Assembly: GCA_030694985.1 (NCBI GenBank)
Contig: JAUYTV010000018.1
Location: forward strand, 1-40,260
Direction of reading: 5' to 3'
Source of the DNA: Methanoregula sp.
Lineage (GTDB): Archaea > Halobacteriota > Methanomicrobia > Methanomicrobiales > Methanospirillaceae
DNA: 40,260 bases
Shown: positions 17,410 through 26,295 of the stretch, piece by piece
How positions within the stretch are numbered: position 1 is the first letter of the stretch
How the letters are laid out: each line of letters starts with the position of its first letter
The notes under the pieces: generated by a model
Database searches by the model: none
What the model was told of the DNA's origin: nothing
What the model saw: the letters and a program-made list of their open reading frames with translations, nothing else
Translations under genes and position numbers: made by a program

Positions 17410-19656
17410 TTAAAGCCGCCCCATAAACCGGTACGCCCCTTTCGGCACCGCCATCTCAAATCGTGCACCTTTATCCGGCTTACCAGTCTCGCGGATGGTG
17501 ATGCCGGTAATCGAGAGGATCTCCCGTGAAAGTGCTAAACCAAGCCCGGTGTTCTTCCCATATCCCCGCTCGAAGATCTTCTCCTTTTTATCTGAAAGGA
17601 CACCATCACCATCATCTTCACACACAATGAGATGTTCATCACCGGATTCCTCAACAACGAAACGGATGGTTGTGATCTTTCCCCCGTATCGCACCGCGTT
17701 GTCCATCAGGTTGAAAAAGACCTTCCCGATCAGCTGATCGGCAAACACTTCTGCACCGGCAGGGAGATCATTTTTCACCATCACCTTTCCGAGCGAAACT
17801 TCCTTTGCCGCTGTGTTGACGAGCGTGAAGGCATTCTGCCAGACAGGTGCATTGACACCGATCTTCTCGTATTCCCCTGTGAAACGGATCATGCCTGCGA
17901 TGCGTTTTGCAGCAGTTGAAACCGTATGGAAATACTCATCAAGAGTTGGATCATGCACCTTACATTCCAGTATATCCATAAATCCCGCAATCACGGTCAG
18001 CTGGTTGTTGATGTCGTGCCGGGTAATACTGTGAAGGAGATTTAATTTTTTATTTGTCCGCTGGAGTTCCGCAGTCCGTTCGGCTACCCTTTGTTCCAGC
18101 TCGGAGTACAATTTACTGAGATCTTCCTCCGCCCGTTTCCGGTCGGTGATATCCCAGAATATTCCCTGTATGCCGGTGATGGTCCCGTTGATATCTTTTA
18201 CCGGGGTCTTGATGGTATTGATCCAGCGCACCTTCCCGTTGAGCACGAACTGCTCGACGAACTCTTCAGCTTGCCCCGTTGTCATCACCCGTTTGTCGTC
18301 AGCCCGGTATTTTTCTGCCAGTTCGCGGGGATAGAGATCGAGATCGGTCTTCCCGGTAATATCTTCGGAACGGGGGTCTAAGGTAGCTGCAAAGTTCTCA
18401 TTACAGGAAACGTACACGGAATTGAGATCCTTTTGGAAGATATTCTGCGGGATATTCTCTACAAGGGTCCGGTACTTGTGTTCCGATTTCTGTAAGGCTT
18501 CATCCCGTTCCCTGAGTTCCCTGAGGTTCGTTTCAAGACCTTCCAGGGTCTGCCGGAGTTTTCTGGTCATATCATTGAAGGCAACTGCAAGGAGGCCGAC
18601 TTCATCCTCAGTCTGGACCGGGGCCTGCCGGCTGAGATCTCCTGCAGTGACCCGGGCTGCAGCATCGGCAATTTCCAGGACAGGGCGGGTTATCTGGTGG
18701 GCCAGCAGGTACATGCCTGCTGCAAGGATGACAGACAGGAATATCCCGGTATACAATATGGTCAGGGCAAGCTCGCGTGCCGGTGCAAATGCCTCGTCCT
18801 GGCTCATCTCAGCGAGGAGGGCCACGTCCTGGTTATCCAGCCAGCGGTAGACCCCTACCACGGGGATCCCTGCATAATTCCGGTAAACGCCGGAACCATC
18901 TTTGCCCCGGAGTGCAGCATCGATCCCTTCAGACTGGACGAATTGTAAAGAGGTTCCATTCACTATGAGAGGGGTTTCTGAGACAATCCAGTGGGTCTGA
19001 TCAACAAGATAGGTTTCTCCGCTCCTTCCAAGTCCGGAACGTTCAAGGATAATGCGATCAATACGGGCAAGGGAAATGCGTGAGGCCAGTACACCGGTGC
19101 GCTTTCCCTGCATATCGAATAACGGGGTTACGATAAAGATGGCCGGTTTTTCGTCAGGCGTTGAAGGATATATCGTTGTTGCAAGCGTTCTGGATCGGCC
19201 CTGCAGGAAATACGAATCCGTGGCAACCGATCGCCCTTCATGAGTCCTGTCGCTTGAGACAGCTATCGTGCCATTCAGGTCAATAATAAATAGTTCATCC
19301 GTGTATGTTGTCCGGGAAATCAACTGGGGGAGGAAGCCGGAGAGCTCGGCATATGCCTGTTTTCTTTCCGGGGAAGTGTCCGTCGATGAGAAGAGGATGC
19401 CGGACTGTTTTCGGATTCCCGGGATCCCCGCTATCATGACCACATTCTGCGTCTGGTCATCAACCCAGTTGTTCAGCACGTCTTCTTTTAAGGTGGCTAC
19501 AGCTTCGAGCCTGTCATCAACCGAACGGGTAAGGGACTGGGTGGCCTGGAAATAGACGATAATTCCCACGAGACTTACGATCAGCAGGGATAAGATGAGA
19601 AACGAGCAGATCAGTCGGGCTGTCAGATTCCGGCGCCAGAACCAGGTGCTCTTCAT
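17410..19656 (-). CDS. Membrane sensor histidine kinase (Cache-HAMP-PAS)
   Basis: 748 residues. TM1 at about 15-37, an extracytoplasmic double-Cache-like sensor (about 40-295, with YPSTPDEKPAIFIVTPL and GETYLVDQTHWIVSETP), TM2 about 296-320, HAMP to about 375, a short coiled coil, PAS (about 395-515, with PAC-like ITGIQGIFWDITDRKRAE), then the phosphoacceptor region RHDINNQL with His547 and a HATPase domain (GKVFFNLMDNAVRYGG, EDDGDGVL, GLGLALSREIL). It senses an external small ligand. It begins 8 bases after a solute-binding protein gene, which probably supplies or shares the ligand. No response regulator is adjacent. Confidence 0.92.
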   Translation of the reverse strand: MKSTWFWRRNLTARLICSFLILSLLIVSLVGIIVYFQATQSLTRSVDDRLEAVATLKEDVLNNWVDDQTQNVVMIAGIPGIRKQSGILFSSTDTSPERKQAYAELSGFLPQLISRTTYTDELFIIDLNGTIAVSSDRTHEGRSVATDSYFLQGRSRTLATTIYPSTPDEKPAIFIVTPLFDMQGKRTGVLASRISLARIDRIILERSGLGRSGETYLVDQTHWIVSETPLIVNGTSLQFVQSEGIDAALRGKDGSGVYRNYAGIPVVGVYRWLDNQDVALLAEMSQDEAFAPARELALTILYTGIFLSVILAAGMYLLAHQITRPVLEIADAAARVTAGDLSRQAPVQTEDEVGLLAVAFNDMTRKLRQTLEGLETNLRELRERDEALQKSEHKYRTLVENIPQNIFQKDLNSVYVSCNENFAATLDPRSEDITGKTDLDLYPRELAEKYRADDKRVMTTGQAEEFVEQFVLNGKVRWINTIKTPVKDINGTITGIQGIFWDITDRKRAEEDLSKLYSELEQRVAERTAELQRTNKKLNLLHSITRHDINNQLTVIAGFMDILECKVHDPTLDEYFHTVSTAAKRIAGMIRFTGEYEKIGVNAPVWQNAFTLVNTAAKEVSLGKVMVKNDLPAGAEVFADQLIGKVFFNLMDNAVRYGGKITTIRFVVEESGDEHLIVCEDDGDGVLSDKKEKIFERGYGKNTGLGLALSREILSITGITIRETGKPDKGARFEMAVPKGAYRFMGRL

Positions 19657-19664
19657 GTCTCTTC

Positions 19665-20630
19665 CTAAACGGGGATATACCCGAGGGCACTGGTATTAAA
19701 CCAGGCTGTTTCCGTGACGAGATCCTGCCCATAGTATTTCTGTGAGAACTTAAGCAGCGTGCCGTCCTGATTCATCTCCCGGATAATGCCGGTCACTTTC
19801 CTGACAAACGAGAGCGGGTCCCTGCCACTCTTTTTGTCCACTGCTGCACCATCGTAGTCATAAAAAACGGGCCTGCCCAACTGCCTGAGGGGCATACCAT
19901 TTTTCATCGCGTCCTCACCAAGGGGCTGGTTGGTGAGGACGCCATCCAGCTTTACACCATCCCCGAGAGCAAGGTCTGACAAGGCAACGGCTTCATTCTC
20001 GTAGGCAACAATAGTGGCATTTTTGATCGCAAAGTCAATCTTCTGGCCGGGCAGGTCGAGAGTGCCTTCCAGGTAACGCTCAAGAATGCAGCCGGCGCAT
20101 ACACCGACCTTCTTTTCTGACAGATCGCCGGGGTTTGAATAGGCGGTATTGTCCTTATTCACAAAAAGGCTCACCGGACCAGCATAATACGGCTGCGTGA
20201 AATACATCACCTTCATACGTTCCGGCGTGATAGCCAGCGACCCGATATGGATGTCCCATCGGTCGGACCAGCTGCCGCTGATGATCTCGGTCCTTGTCGG
20301 CGTGACAAAACAGGGTTCAACACCGAGCCTCCGGGCGATCTCCACCGCGACGGCGATATTGTAGCCGGTGAATTCATCTGCGGTATATTCGTTCCGGGTG
20401 CATTTCGTGCCTGAAGTGCGGCTGGCACCGGTTATTAATTCTGAATTGGGGGGGTATGCCGCATCGGTAGCGATAACCATCCTGCCGCGAGCCTTGATTT
20501 CGATGAGCTTGTCATCAGGAGTGGCAGGGACGGGGTTAGTCAGAAGGGGCAGGACAAAGGAAACCATGACGATACAGCAAAGGATGAATAGAACAATGAT
20601 TCCTGCCATATAGATGCGCCGGGAAGACAT
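19665..20630 (-). CDS. Membrane-anchored family 3 solute-binding protein
   Basis: 321 residues. One N-terminal membrane segment (about 8-30) without a lipobox anchors a periplasm-side SBP_bac_3 domain: VIATDAAYPPNSEL opening (about 51-64), FTGYNIAVAVEIARRLG (about 88-104), the WDIHIGSLAITPERMKVMYF core (about 124-143, the ligand-site region), and EKKVGVCAGCILERYL hinge. Family members bind amino acids or similar ligands. No permease or ATPase gene is next to it; the co-oriented histidine kinase 8 bases downstream suggests a sensory rather than transport role. An unusual pair of close cysteines lies in VCAGC. Confidence 0.9.
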   Translation of the reverse strand: MSSRRIYMAGIIVLFILCCIVMVSFVLPLLTNPVPATPDDKLIEIKARGRMVIATDAAYPPNSELITGASRTSGTKCTRNEYTADEFTGYNIAVAVEIARRLGVEPCFVTPTRTEIISGSWSDRWDIHIGSLAITPERMKVMYFTQPYYAGPVSLFVNKDNTAYSNPGDLSEKKVGVCAGCILERYLEGTLDLPGQKIDFAIKNATIVAYENEAVALSDLALGDGVKLDGVLTNQPLGEDAMKNGMPLRQLGRPVFYDYDGAAVDKKSGRDPLSFVRKVTGIIREMNQDGTLLKFSQKYYGQDLVTETAWFNTSALGYIPV

Positions 20631-21002
20631 GTCGGATTTCCTTTATTCCTTTTCCTGCCCGGCTTTGCGACGGTACAAAATTTTACCGGGTATAATTCAT
20701 ATTTAGAATTGATGAGTCATTTATTAAGTATATCTATAATAATCCGGGTGCACCGCCATAACTCTGCTCTCAGCTGCCCGGCCCCAGATATGCTTCATTT
20801 TGGTATTAAAGGCCATTTCAACCGGGTGCTGTTGTGTCTGCGGATGATTACCGCTATTTCACGTTGTGAAATTTTTCAAATCAGTCGCCAATGCAACAGA
20901 TCCGGAAATACCTGCTCAAGGTCAAGGAGATCAAAATCAAAGTGATCCACTATAACCTATCAGGAATTATCTCAACATTCTAGTTTCTTATTCTCAGGGG
21001 GG
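20631..21002. other. Intergenic region, promoter only
   Basis: A minus-strand A/T-rich stretch around 20685-20705 (TGAATTATA) can serve as TATA box for the solute-binding/kinase pair. Beyond it, up to 21002, only short frames exist (for example 30 codons from ATG 20890 on the plus strand) without ribosome binding site or recognisable motif. Confidence 0.4.
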
Positions 21003-21027
21003 GTTTTAACAATAAAAAAATAAAAAA
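21003..21027 (-). terminator. T-rich terminator after sucD
   Basis: Immediately after the sucD stop the minus strand reads two runs of seven T separated by A/T bases, ending in GTTAAAA. This is a strong archaeal oligo-T terminator for the whole kor-suc operon. Confidence 0.65.
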
Positions 21028-21028
21028 A

Positions 21029-21904
21029 TCAGCACCCGCAGAAGAGCTTCCGGACCATATCCGGAATCTCTGAGGGGCGGGATGCAACCGGCACGCCGTT
21101 CTTTTTTAAGCGGGCAATCTTTGAGCGGGCATCGCCTTCGCCGCCTTCAACAATCGCACCTGCGTGCCCCATCCGCTTGTCGGGCGGTGCTGATATACCG
21201 GCGATATAGGCAACGATCGGGAGGTCGGTGCATTTCGCCCCTTCCTCTTCAAGGTTGCCACCCACTTCACCGATCAGCACCACGGCTTTTGTCTGCGGAT
21301 CATTCTCAAACTCTTTGAGCACATCTACAAAGGTCTGGCCAATCACCGGGTCGCCACCAATACCAACAACGGTGCTCTGCCCTATTCCGGCACGGGTGAG
21401 TTCATCCACAACTTCATAAGTGAGTGTCCCGCTCCGGGAGATGACACCCACATTTCCGCGTGAGAAAAGGCCCGAGGGCATGATTCCCATCTTCACTTCG
21501 CCGGGCGAGAGTAGCCCGGGGCAGTTGGGACCGATGACCGAAGAACCCTGCATGGTTGCGTACGCTATTGCCTTCATCGTGTCGTGAACGGGGATATGCT
21601 CAGTAATGCAGACGATCGTTTCGATGCCGGCGTTAGCCTCTTCCATGATCGCATCTGATGCTGCGCCGGCTGGCACAAAGATCACGCTGGACCCGATATC
21701 GTGGTCGCACATCGCTTCCTTGACCGTATTGTATACCGGAACACCGTGCACCTGCTGGCCGCCTTTGCCGGGAGTGACTCCCGCAACAACACCCCTGCCC
21801 CCGACTTCGCGGGCATAATTGTTCATGAGCCCGATATGGAACTCACCCTGTTTGCCGGTTGCTCCCTGCACCAGAATCCCTGTCTTCTTATCACCGTAGA
21901 TCAT
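21029..21904 (-). CDS. sucD: Succinate-CoA ligase, alpha subunit
   Basis: 291 residues. It contains the CoA-binding domain ([12 protein letters not shown], about 12-23) and the ligase domain with the phospho-histidine segment [16 protein letters not shown] (His at about 246). [17 protein letters not shown] and [15 protein letters not shown] are also characteristic. It forms succinyl-CoA from succinate, CoA and ATP with SucC. Last gene of the operon; its ATG overlaps the sucC stop by 4 bases. In a methanogen the flux runs from succinate towards 2-oxoglutarate. Confidence 0.97.
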   Translation of the reverse strand: MIYGDKKTGILVQGATGKQGEFHIGLMNNYAREVGGRGVVAGVTPGKGGQQVHGVPVYNTVKEAMCDHDIGSSVIFVPAGAASDAIMEEANAGIETIVCITEHIPVHDTMKAIAYATMQGSSVIGPNCPGLLSPGEVKMGIMPSGLFSRGNVGVISRSGTLTYEVVDELTRAGIGQSTVVGIGGDPVIGQTFVDVLKEFENDPQTKAVVLIGEVGGNLEEEGAKCTDLPIVAYIAGISAPPDKRMGHAGAIVEGGEGDARSKIARLKKNGVPVASRPSEIPDMVRKLFCGC

Positions 21905-22986
21905 GCGGTCACCTCAACTGCTTTCTTGACAACAAGATCCATGGTCGGGAGCATCTCGTAGCCTTTTTCGATTAAGAGACACCGGCCCTCCGCTTCGTTG
22001 GTGCCGGCAAGCCTGACGATAACTTTCTGGGAGATCCCGGCTGCGATGATGCCCTTTGCCACCTCATCGCACTTGGTGATCCCGCCCAGCAGGTTCACGA
22101 CAATGACCTTGACCGTTGGAACGCTTGCAACAAGACGCACCGCGTGCATCACCCGCTCGCTCTCGGCACCGCCACCTACGTCAAGGAAGTTAGCTGCCTT
22201 CCCGCCATAGAATTCGATCAGGTCAAGGGTGGACATCGTGAGCCCGGCACCGTTACCGATCACGCCGATTGCCCCGTTGAGTTCCACGTACGAGAAACCA
22301 TGTTTCTCCGCCTCGCGTTCGCGGTCGGTGAGATCGCGGTTGACGGTGAAGCCCTGCCTTCCGAGTGCATTGTCGTCAACGATGATCTTTGCATCTGCGG
22401 CAAAGACTCCCTGCGGGGTAGTGACCAGCGGGTTGATCTCGGCGAGCAGTGCATCCTTTTCCAAAAAAACCCGGTAGAGTTTGTTGATGATTGGCATGAT
22501 CTCTTTTGGGGCTTTTCCCGCAAGTTCGCGGAGCATGAAAGGAGGGAGATCCCGCATGAGGGGGTTAGCGATCACTTTTTTTATTGCACCGGGATTTTCC
22601 TTTGCAGTGATCTCGATGTCCACGCCACCGGCTTCGGTAAAAAGAATGAGCGGCTGCTTGCTGGAGCGGTCAACAGTTATCGAGAGATAGTATTCGTGCT
22701 GGATATCGAGCTGCTGCTCAGCGAGGATCTCTTTGACCGGTAGCCCTTTGATCTCTTTTTTGAAGAGTGCTTCTGCGGTAGCAACAGCGGTTTTTTTATC
22801 CGCCATCAGGATACCGCCGGCCTTGCCCCTGCCGCCGACATCCACTTGTGCCTTTAAAACAATCTTATCGCCAAGTGCATCGAGATGTGCCGGTAATTCT
22901 GCTGCTGTGCGTATCAGGAATCCTGCCGGGACGGGGATCCCGAATTCCTTAATGACTTTTTTTGCCTCATGCTCACGTAACTTCAT
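21901..22986 (-). CDS. sucC: Succinate-CoA ligase, beta subunit
   Basis: 361 residues, slightly shorter than bacterial SucC. The ATP-grasp half opens KLREHEAKKVIKEFGIPVP and contains the Lys-rich LKAQVDVGGRGKAGGI (about 44-59) nucleotide-binding region. The C-terminal half has GAIGVIGNGAGLTMSTLD, NFLDVGGGA (about 262-270) and NLLGGITKCDEVA. It pairs with SucD. Both ends overlap neighbours by 4 bases (korC upstream, sucD downstream), so subunits of two enzymes acting in succession are translationally linked. Confidence 0.97.
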   Translation of the reverse strand: MKLREHEAKKVIKEFGIPVPAGFLIRTAAELPAHLDALGDKIVLKAQVDVGGRGKAGGILMADKKTAVATAEALFKKEIKGLPVKEILAEQQLDIQHEYYLSITVDRSSKQPLILFTEAGGVDIEITAKENPGAIKKVIANPLMRDLPPFMLRELAGKAPKEIMPIINKLYRVFLEKDALLAEINPLVTTPQGVFAADAKIIVDDNALGRQGFTVNRDLTDREREAEKHGFSYVELNGAIGVIGNGAGLTMSTLDLIEFYGGKAANFLDVGGGAESERVMHAVRLVASVPTVKVIVVNLLGGITKCDEVAKGIIAAGISQKVIVRLAGTNEAEGRCLLIEKGYEMLPTMDLVVKKAVEVTA

Positions 22987-23513
22987 GGTTGCTTTCCCAG
23001 CTGCAGCCCGAGCTGCATGGCTTTTAAGTTGAGATCCTCGGTTCCCTTGGGCACGGAATCGAGGATCGCTTTCCGGAGGGATTCCTCGCTCACGACATGC
23101 GTTGCGGCAACGAGTGCCCCGAGCATCACGATGTTTGCCACAATGTCTTTTTTGAGCGTCAGTTTTGCTTCCCGGGTGGCCGGGATCTCAATGCACCGGC
23201 ACTTCGGCCGGGAGTGGACAAGAGTGGAATCGATAAGCATCACCGAGGGGTCTTCTGCTACTGCCCCGTACTTCTCGAAGCCTTCCTGCGACATGATCAG
23301 GTAGATGTCGGGTGTAGCTACCTTGGGGTAGAGGATTGGGTCGTCGTCAATGATCACCTGACTCATCGAGGCCCCGCCCCGGGCTTCCGGCCCATAGACC
23401 TGCGTCTGGACAGCATACTTGTTGTCGTAGATCACGGCAGCACGCCCGACAATCACTGCCGAGAGGATGATACCCTGGCCGCCAAAGCCCGAGAACCGCA
23501 CTTCGTTCCTCAT
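22983..23513 (-). CDS. korC: 2-oxoglutarate:ferredoxin oxidoreductase, gamma subunit
   Basis: 176 residues, the length of a separate gamma subunit. The hallmark FSGFGGQGIILSAVIVG (about 8-24) and YGPEARGGASMSQVIID (about 40-56) are visible. It forms part of the four-subunit Kor complex that carboxylates succinyl-CoA to 2-oxoglutarate with reduced ferredoxin in methanogens. It overlaps korB upstream and sucC downstream by 4 bases each. Confidence 0.95.
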   Translation of the reverse strand: MRNEVRFSGFGGQGIILSAVIVGRAAVIYDNKYAVQTQVYGPEARGGASMSQVIIDDDPILYPKVATPDIYLIMSQEGFEKYGAVAEDPSVMLIDSTLVHSRPKCRCIEIPATREAKLTLKKDIVANIVMLGALVAATHVVSEESLRKAILDSVPKGTEDLNLKAMQLGLQLGKQP

Positions 23514-24298
23514 GGTTTTACCCCCATGGCCGGCCGTTTCCGCCGGGTGATCTCGCCGACAATGTACATATCCTCGGGGATATGCTCGCCGTTCTCCAGC
23601 ATACGGTCGCGTTTGGCTTTCAGGAGCGAGTGCGAACGAAGGTACTCGACATGGTCGGCTACCTGCCGGAACTTATTCCGGCGCCCGAATGCAGTGGGGC
23701 ACTGGACGAGTGCCTCGATGAACGAGAAGCCCGGGGTTTCAAGACCGACCTTGACTGCCTTCTCCAGCTCCTTTACGTGATACGAGGTCCAGCGGGAGAC
23801 ATAGTTGGCTCCCGCAGCGGTGGCAAGTTCGCAGAGGTCGAACGGGGTCTCGGCGCACCCGAACGGGGTTGTAGACGAGAGACAGCCTTTCGGTGTTGTC
23901 GGGCTTCCCTGCCCGCCGGTCATACCGTAGATCTGGTTGTTCATGCAGATGACCGTGAGGTCGATGTTGCGACGGCAGGCATGAATGAAGTGGTTGCCAC
24001 CAATCGCTGCCATGTCACCGTCACCGGTGAAGACGACAACATGCAGGTCCGGGTTTGCCATCTTGACCCCGGTGGCAAACGCAATAGCCCGCCCGTGTGT
24101 GGTGTGGAGCGAGTCGGTGAGGATGTAACCGGGGGCACGCGAGGAGCACCCGATGCCCGAAACAAAGACCGTATCTTCCTTCTTCCAGTCCATCTGCTCG
24201 ATCGCTGCAAGAGTGCAGTTTATGATCGTACCATTGCCGCAGCCGGCACAGAAGATATGCGGGAGCCGGTCCTGCCGGTACCAGTCCTCGTAGCTCAT
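23510..24298 (-). CDS. korB: 2-oxoglutarate:ferredoxin oxidoreductase, beta subunit
   Basis: 262 residues. This is the thiamine diphosphate-binding subunit. It shows FCAGCGNGTIINC (about 17-29), a [4Fe-4S]/TPP-associated start, FTGDGDMAAIGGNHFIHA (about 90-107) as the GDG...N TPP motif, and NNQIYGMTGGQ with the metal-binding Asn. The ATG overlaps the korA stop by 4 bases. The linkage with sucCD and a four-subunit composition favours 2-oxoglutarate rather than pyruvate as substrate. Confidence 0.95.
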   Translation of the reverse strand: MSYEDWYRQDRLPHIFCAGCGNGTIINCTLAAIEQMDWKKEDTVFVSGIGCSSRAPGYILTDSLHTTHGRAIAFATGVKMANPDLHVVVFTGDGDMAAIGGNHFIHACRRNIDLTVICMNNQIYGMTGGQGSPTTPKGCLSSTTPFGCAETPFDLCELATAAGANYVSRWTSYHVKELEKAVKVGLETPGFSFIEALVQCPTAFGRRNKFRQVADHVEYLRSHSLLKAKRDRMLENGEHIPEDMYIVGEITRRKRPAMGVKP

Positions 24299-25395
24299 GG
24301 GTGCGCCTCCAGGGTGCTTATGAGATCTGCGGGCGTATGCAGTTCACCGCCGATCTTGGGGATACTGATGACCGGTAATTTTATGTGCCGCTCGATCTCG
24401 CGGGCCATCTGGCCGAGGTTCATCTCCGGTATGAAGAAGGCTTTTGCGTTTTTGAACTCCGCAAGAGCCTTCTCCGGAAATGGCCAGACCATGCGAAGCC
24501 GGAGGAACCCGATGTCCGTGTCGTTCAGATCGTACATGACCTGCTGAACAGTCCTCACAGGAGCACCATACGCAATGAAGACCCGGCTGGCGCCGGGATT
24601 GATGACATCGTAGTCCGCCATATCGTTGCGGGCGTTTTCGATCTTGTCAACGAGACGCTGCACCAGGTTCGCGTGCAGCTTCGGGTTCGTTGCTGCAGGG
24701 TAGCCCCGCTCATCATGGGTGAGCCCGGTGACATGGACATGGTGACCTTTGCCGAACTGGGGAAAACCCGGGACAAGGTCAGCATCTGCCTTGAACGGCA
24801 GGGTACCGGGAACGAGAGGTTTTCTGTTCACCCGTTCGACCGTATCGGGGACGATGACCTTCTCCCGCATGTGCCCGATCGTCTCGTCTGCCATGAGAAA
24901 GACCGGCACGCGGTATTTGTCTGCGAGGTTGAAAGCTTTCACCGTCAGCTCGAACATCTCCTGTACGGTTGCCGGGCAGAGCGCGATGATTGCATAATCT
25001 CCCTGCGAGCCGAACCGCACCTGCATCATGTCACCCTGGGCCGACATCGTGGGCTGGCCGGTGGAGGGGCCGCCCCGCTGGACATTGATGACCACGCAGG
25101 GGGTCTCGGTCATTGCGGCAAACCCGATGTTCTCCATCATTAAGGAGAGACCGGGACCGCTTGTTGCCGTCATTGCCCGGGCACCGGTCCATGCGGCTCC
25201 GATGATCGAGGCTATGCCGGCGATCTCGTCTTCCATCTGTATGAAGACCCCGCCTCGCTTCGGGAGCTTTGCTGCCATGTGTTCGGCTACTTCTGTTGAG
25301 GGGGTGATGGGGTACCCGCCAAAGAAATTGCATCCGGCTGCAAGCGCCCCTTCCGCACAGGCAGTGTTTCCCTGCCAGAATTCAGTCCGTGTCAA
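24295..25395 (-). CDS. korA: 2-oxoglutarate:ferredoxin oxidoreductase, alpha subunit
   Basis: 366 residues. The N-terminal pyrimidine-binding domain opens with GNTACAEGALAAGCNFFGGY and PITPSTEVAEHMA; the substrate-selecting loop then reads TATSGPGLSLMMENIGFA and VVINVQRGGPSTGQPT (about 107-122), typical of 2-oxoacid oxidoreductase alpha chains of the Kor group. The later segments are LTVKAFNLADKYRVPVFLMAD and the C-terminal FIPEMNLGQMAREIE. It overlaps korD and korB by 4 bases each. Confidence 0.96.
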   Translation of the reverse strand: MTRTEFWQGNTACAEGALAAGCNFFGGYPITPSTEVAEHMAAKLPKRGGVFIQMEDEIAGIASIIGAAWTGARAMTATSGPGLSLMMENIGFAAMTETPCVVINVQRGGPSTGQPTMSAQGDMMQVRFGSQGDYAIIALCPATVQEMFELTVKAFNLADKYRVPVFLMADETIGHMREKVIVPDTVERVNRKPLVPGTLPFKADADLVPGFPQFGKGHHVHVTGLTHDERGYPAATNPKLHANLVQRLVDKIENARNDMADYDVINPGASRVFIAYGAPVRTVQQVMYDLNDTDIGFLRLRMVWPFPEKALAEFKNAKAFFIPEMNLGQMAREIERHIKLPVISIPKIGGELHTPADLISTLEAHP

Positions 25396-25664
25396 TATTC
25401 AATCGCCACCTTATGGAGTTCGTATGGTTCTTCATCGATCCAGTGAATTGCCTGGTCAGGGCAGGTGAGCTGGCAGACCCCGCAGAGCTGCCGGCCATAG
25501 AGTTTCTGGAGCCGGCAGTTGGCGCAGCGCTCGGGACGGTCAAGTTCAGGTAATGCAATTCCCTTGCGGTTGAGCCGTTTGCCTTCCGAGAAGATCTTGT
25601 ACGGGCAGACTTTCGTACAGAGATTACAACCCTTACACCGGGTCTCGTCAATGGCGAGTTTCAT
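25392..25664 (-). CDS. korD: 2-oxoglutarate:ferredoxin oxidoreductase, delta (ferredoxin) subunit
   Basis: 90 residues; electron-transfer subunit, first gene of the kor-suc operon. Cluster I is canonical: C10-x2-C13-x2-C16-x3-C20-P. The second cluster region is unusual: C47-x2-C50, then a ten-residue insertion, then C61-x2-C64-x3-C68-P, giving five cysteines instead of four in a compact motif. AGGAT just upstream of the ATG can act as ribosome binding site. It overlaps korA by 4 bases. Confidence 0.94.
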   Translation of the reverse strand: MKLAIDETRCKGCNLCTKVCPYKIFSEGKRLNRKGIALPELDRPERCANCRLQKLYGRQLCGVCQLTCPDQAIHWIDEEPYELHKVAIEY

Positions 25665-25698
25665 GGAAAATATCCTAACGTAATATGTAACCGCTGTA

Positions 25699-25724
25699 GT
25701 GAAAAAAACCTACTCATTATATCA
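25699..25724 (-). promoter_or_regulatory. Fumarase terminator and kor-suc promoter
   Basis: Reading the minus strand in the 76-base gap between the fumarase beta gene and korD, a TATA-like ATGATATAATG (25713-25724) comes first, then seven T (about 25701-25707). The T run may end fumarase transcripts, while the TATA box would start the kor-suc mRNA near 25690, leaving a leader of about 25-30 bases with AGGAT. Some read-through from fumarase is possible. Confidence 0.4.
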
Positions 25725-25740
25725 TGCATCCGGACGGGGG

Positions 25741-26295
25741 TCATGACTTTTTGTACCTGCCAAATTCCGCTTCTGCATGTTTACTCACGTCCCCGAAGAT
25801 ATCGGAGCCATGCGAATCGATCCCGACTACAAGGGGGAGCCGGTCGAGTTCGAACACCCAGACCGCTTCTGCCATACCAAGATCCTCGAAGAACACACCC
25901 TTCAGGGTCATGCGATCCGCTGCAAGGGCCGCACACCCACCGGTAAACGCGAGGTAAACGCCCTTGTCCTTTAACTGGCCCAGCACGCGCGTCCCCATGC
26001 CCCCTTTCCCGATGAGCGCCCGCACACCCTTGTCAAATAAGAAACCCGACAACTCGTTCATCCGGGCCGAGGTAGTAGGCCCGGCAGCTACCACCCGCTT
26101 GTCCTGTATCACCGGGCCGCAATGGTAAATCACAGCACCCTTGGGATCGAAGGGTATCCCCTCCTTCTGCATCCGGAGGTGCGCCTCATCCCGGGCCGTA
26201 TAGACAAGCCCCGAGAGTTCGACATGATCCCCCGCATGGAGCGCAAGCACTTCCTCGCCAAGAGGTGTCCGCAGCTGAACGGGTTTTGCCGTCAT
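25741..26295 (-). CDS. Fumarate hydratase (class I), beta subunit
   Basis: 184 residues, equal to the C-terminal domain of single-chain class I Fe-S fumarases. Characteristic blocks are visible: LHAGDHVELSGLVYTARDEAH (about 19-39), YHCGPVI (about 58-64), PTTSARMN (about 74-81), LIGKGGM and FTGGCAALAADRM (about 116-128). With the alpha subunit it interconverts malate and fumarate. Tartrate dehydratase beta subunits look alike, but the adjacent kor-suc genes favour fumarase. Its start overlaps the alpha gene stop by 4 bases. Confidence 0.93.
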   Translation of the reverse strand: MTAKPVQLRTPLGEEVLALHAGDHVELSGLVYTARDEAHLRMQKEGIPFDPKGAVIYHCGPVIQDKRVVAAGPTTSARMNELSGFLFDKGVRALIGKGGMGTRVLGQLKDKGVYLAFTGGCAALAADRMTLKGVFFEDLGMAEAVWVFELDRLPLVVGIDSHGSDIFGDVSKHAEAEFGRYKKS

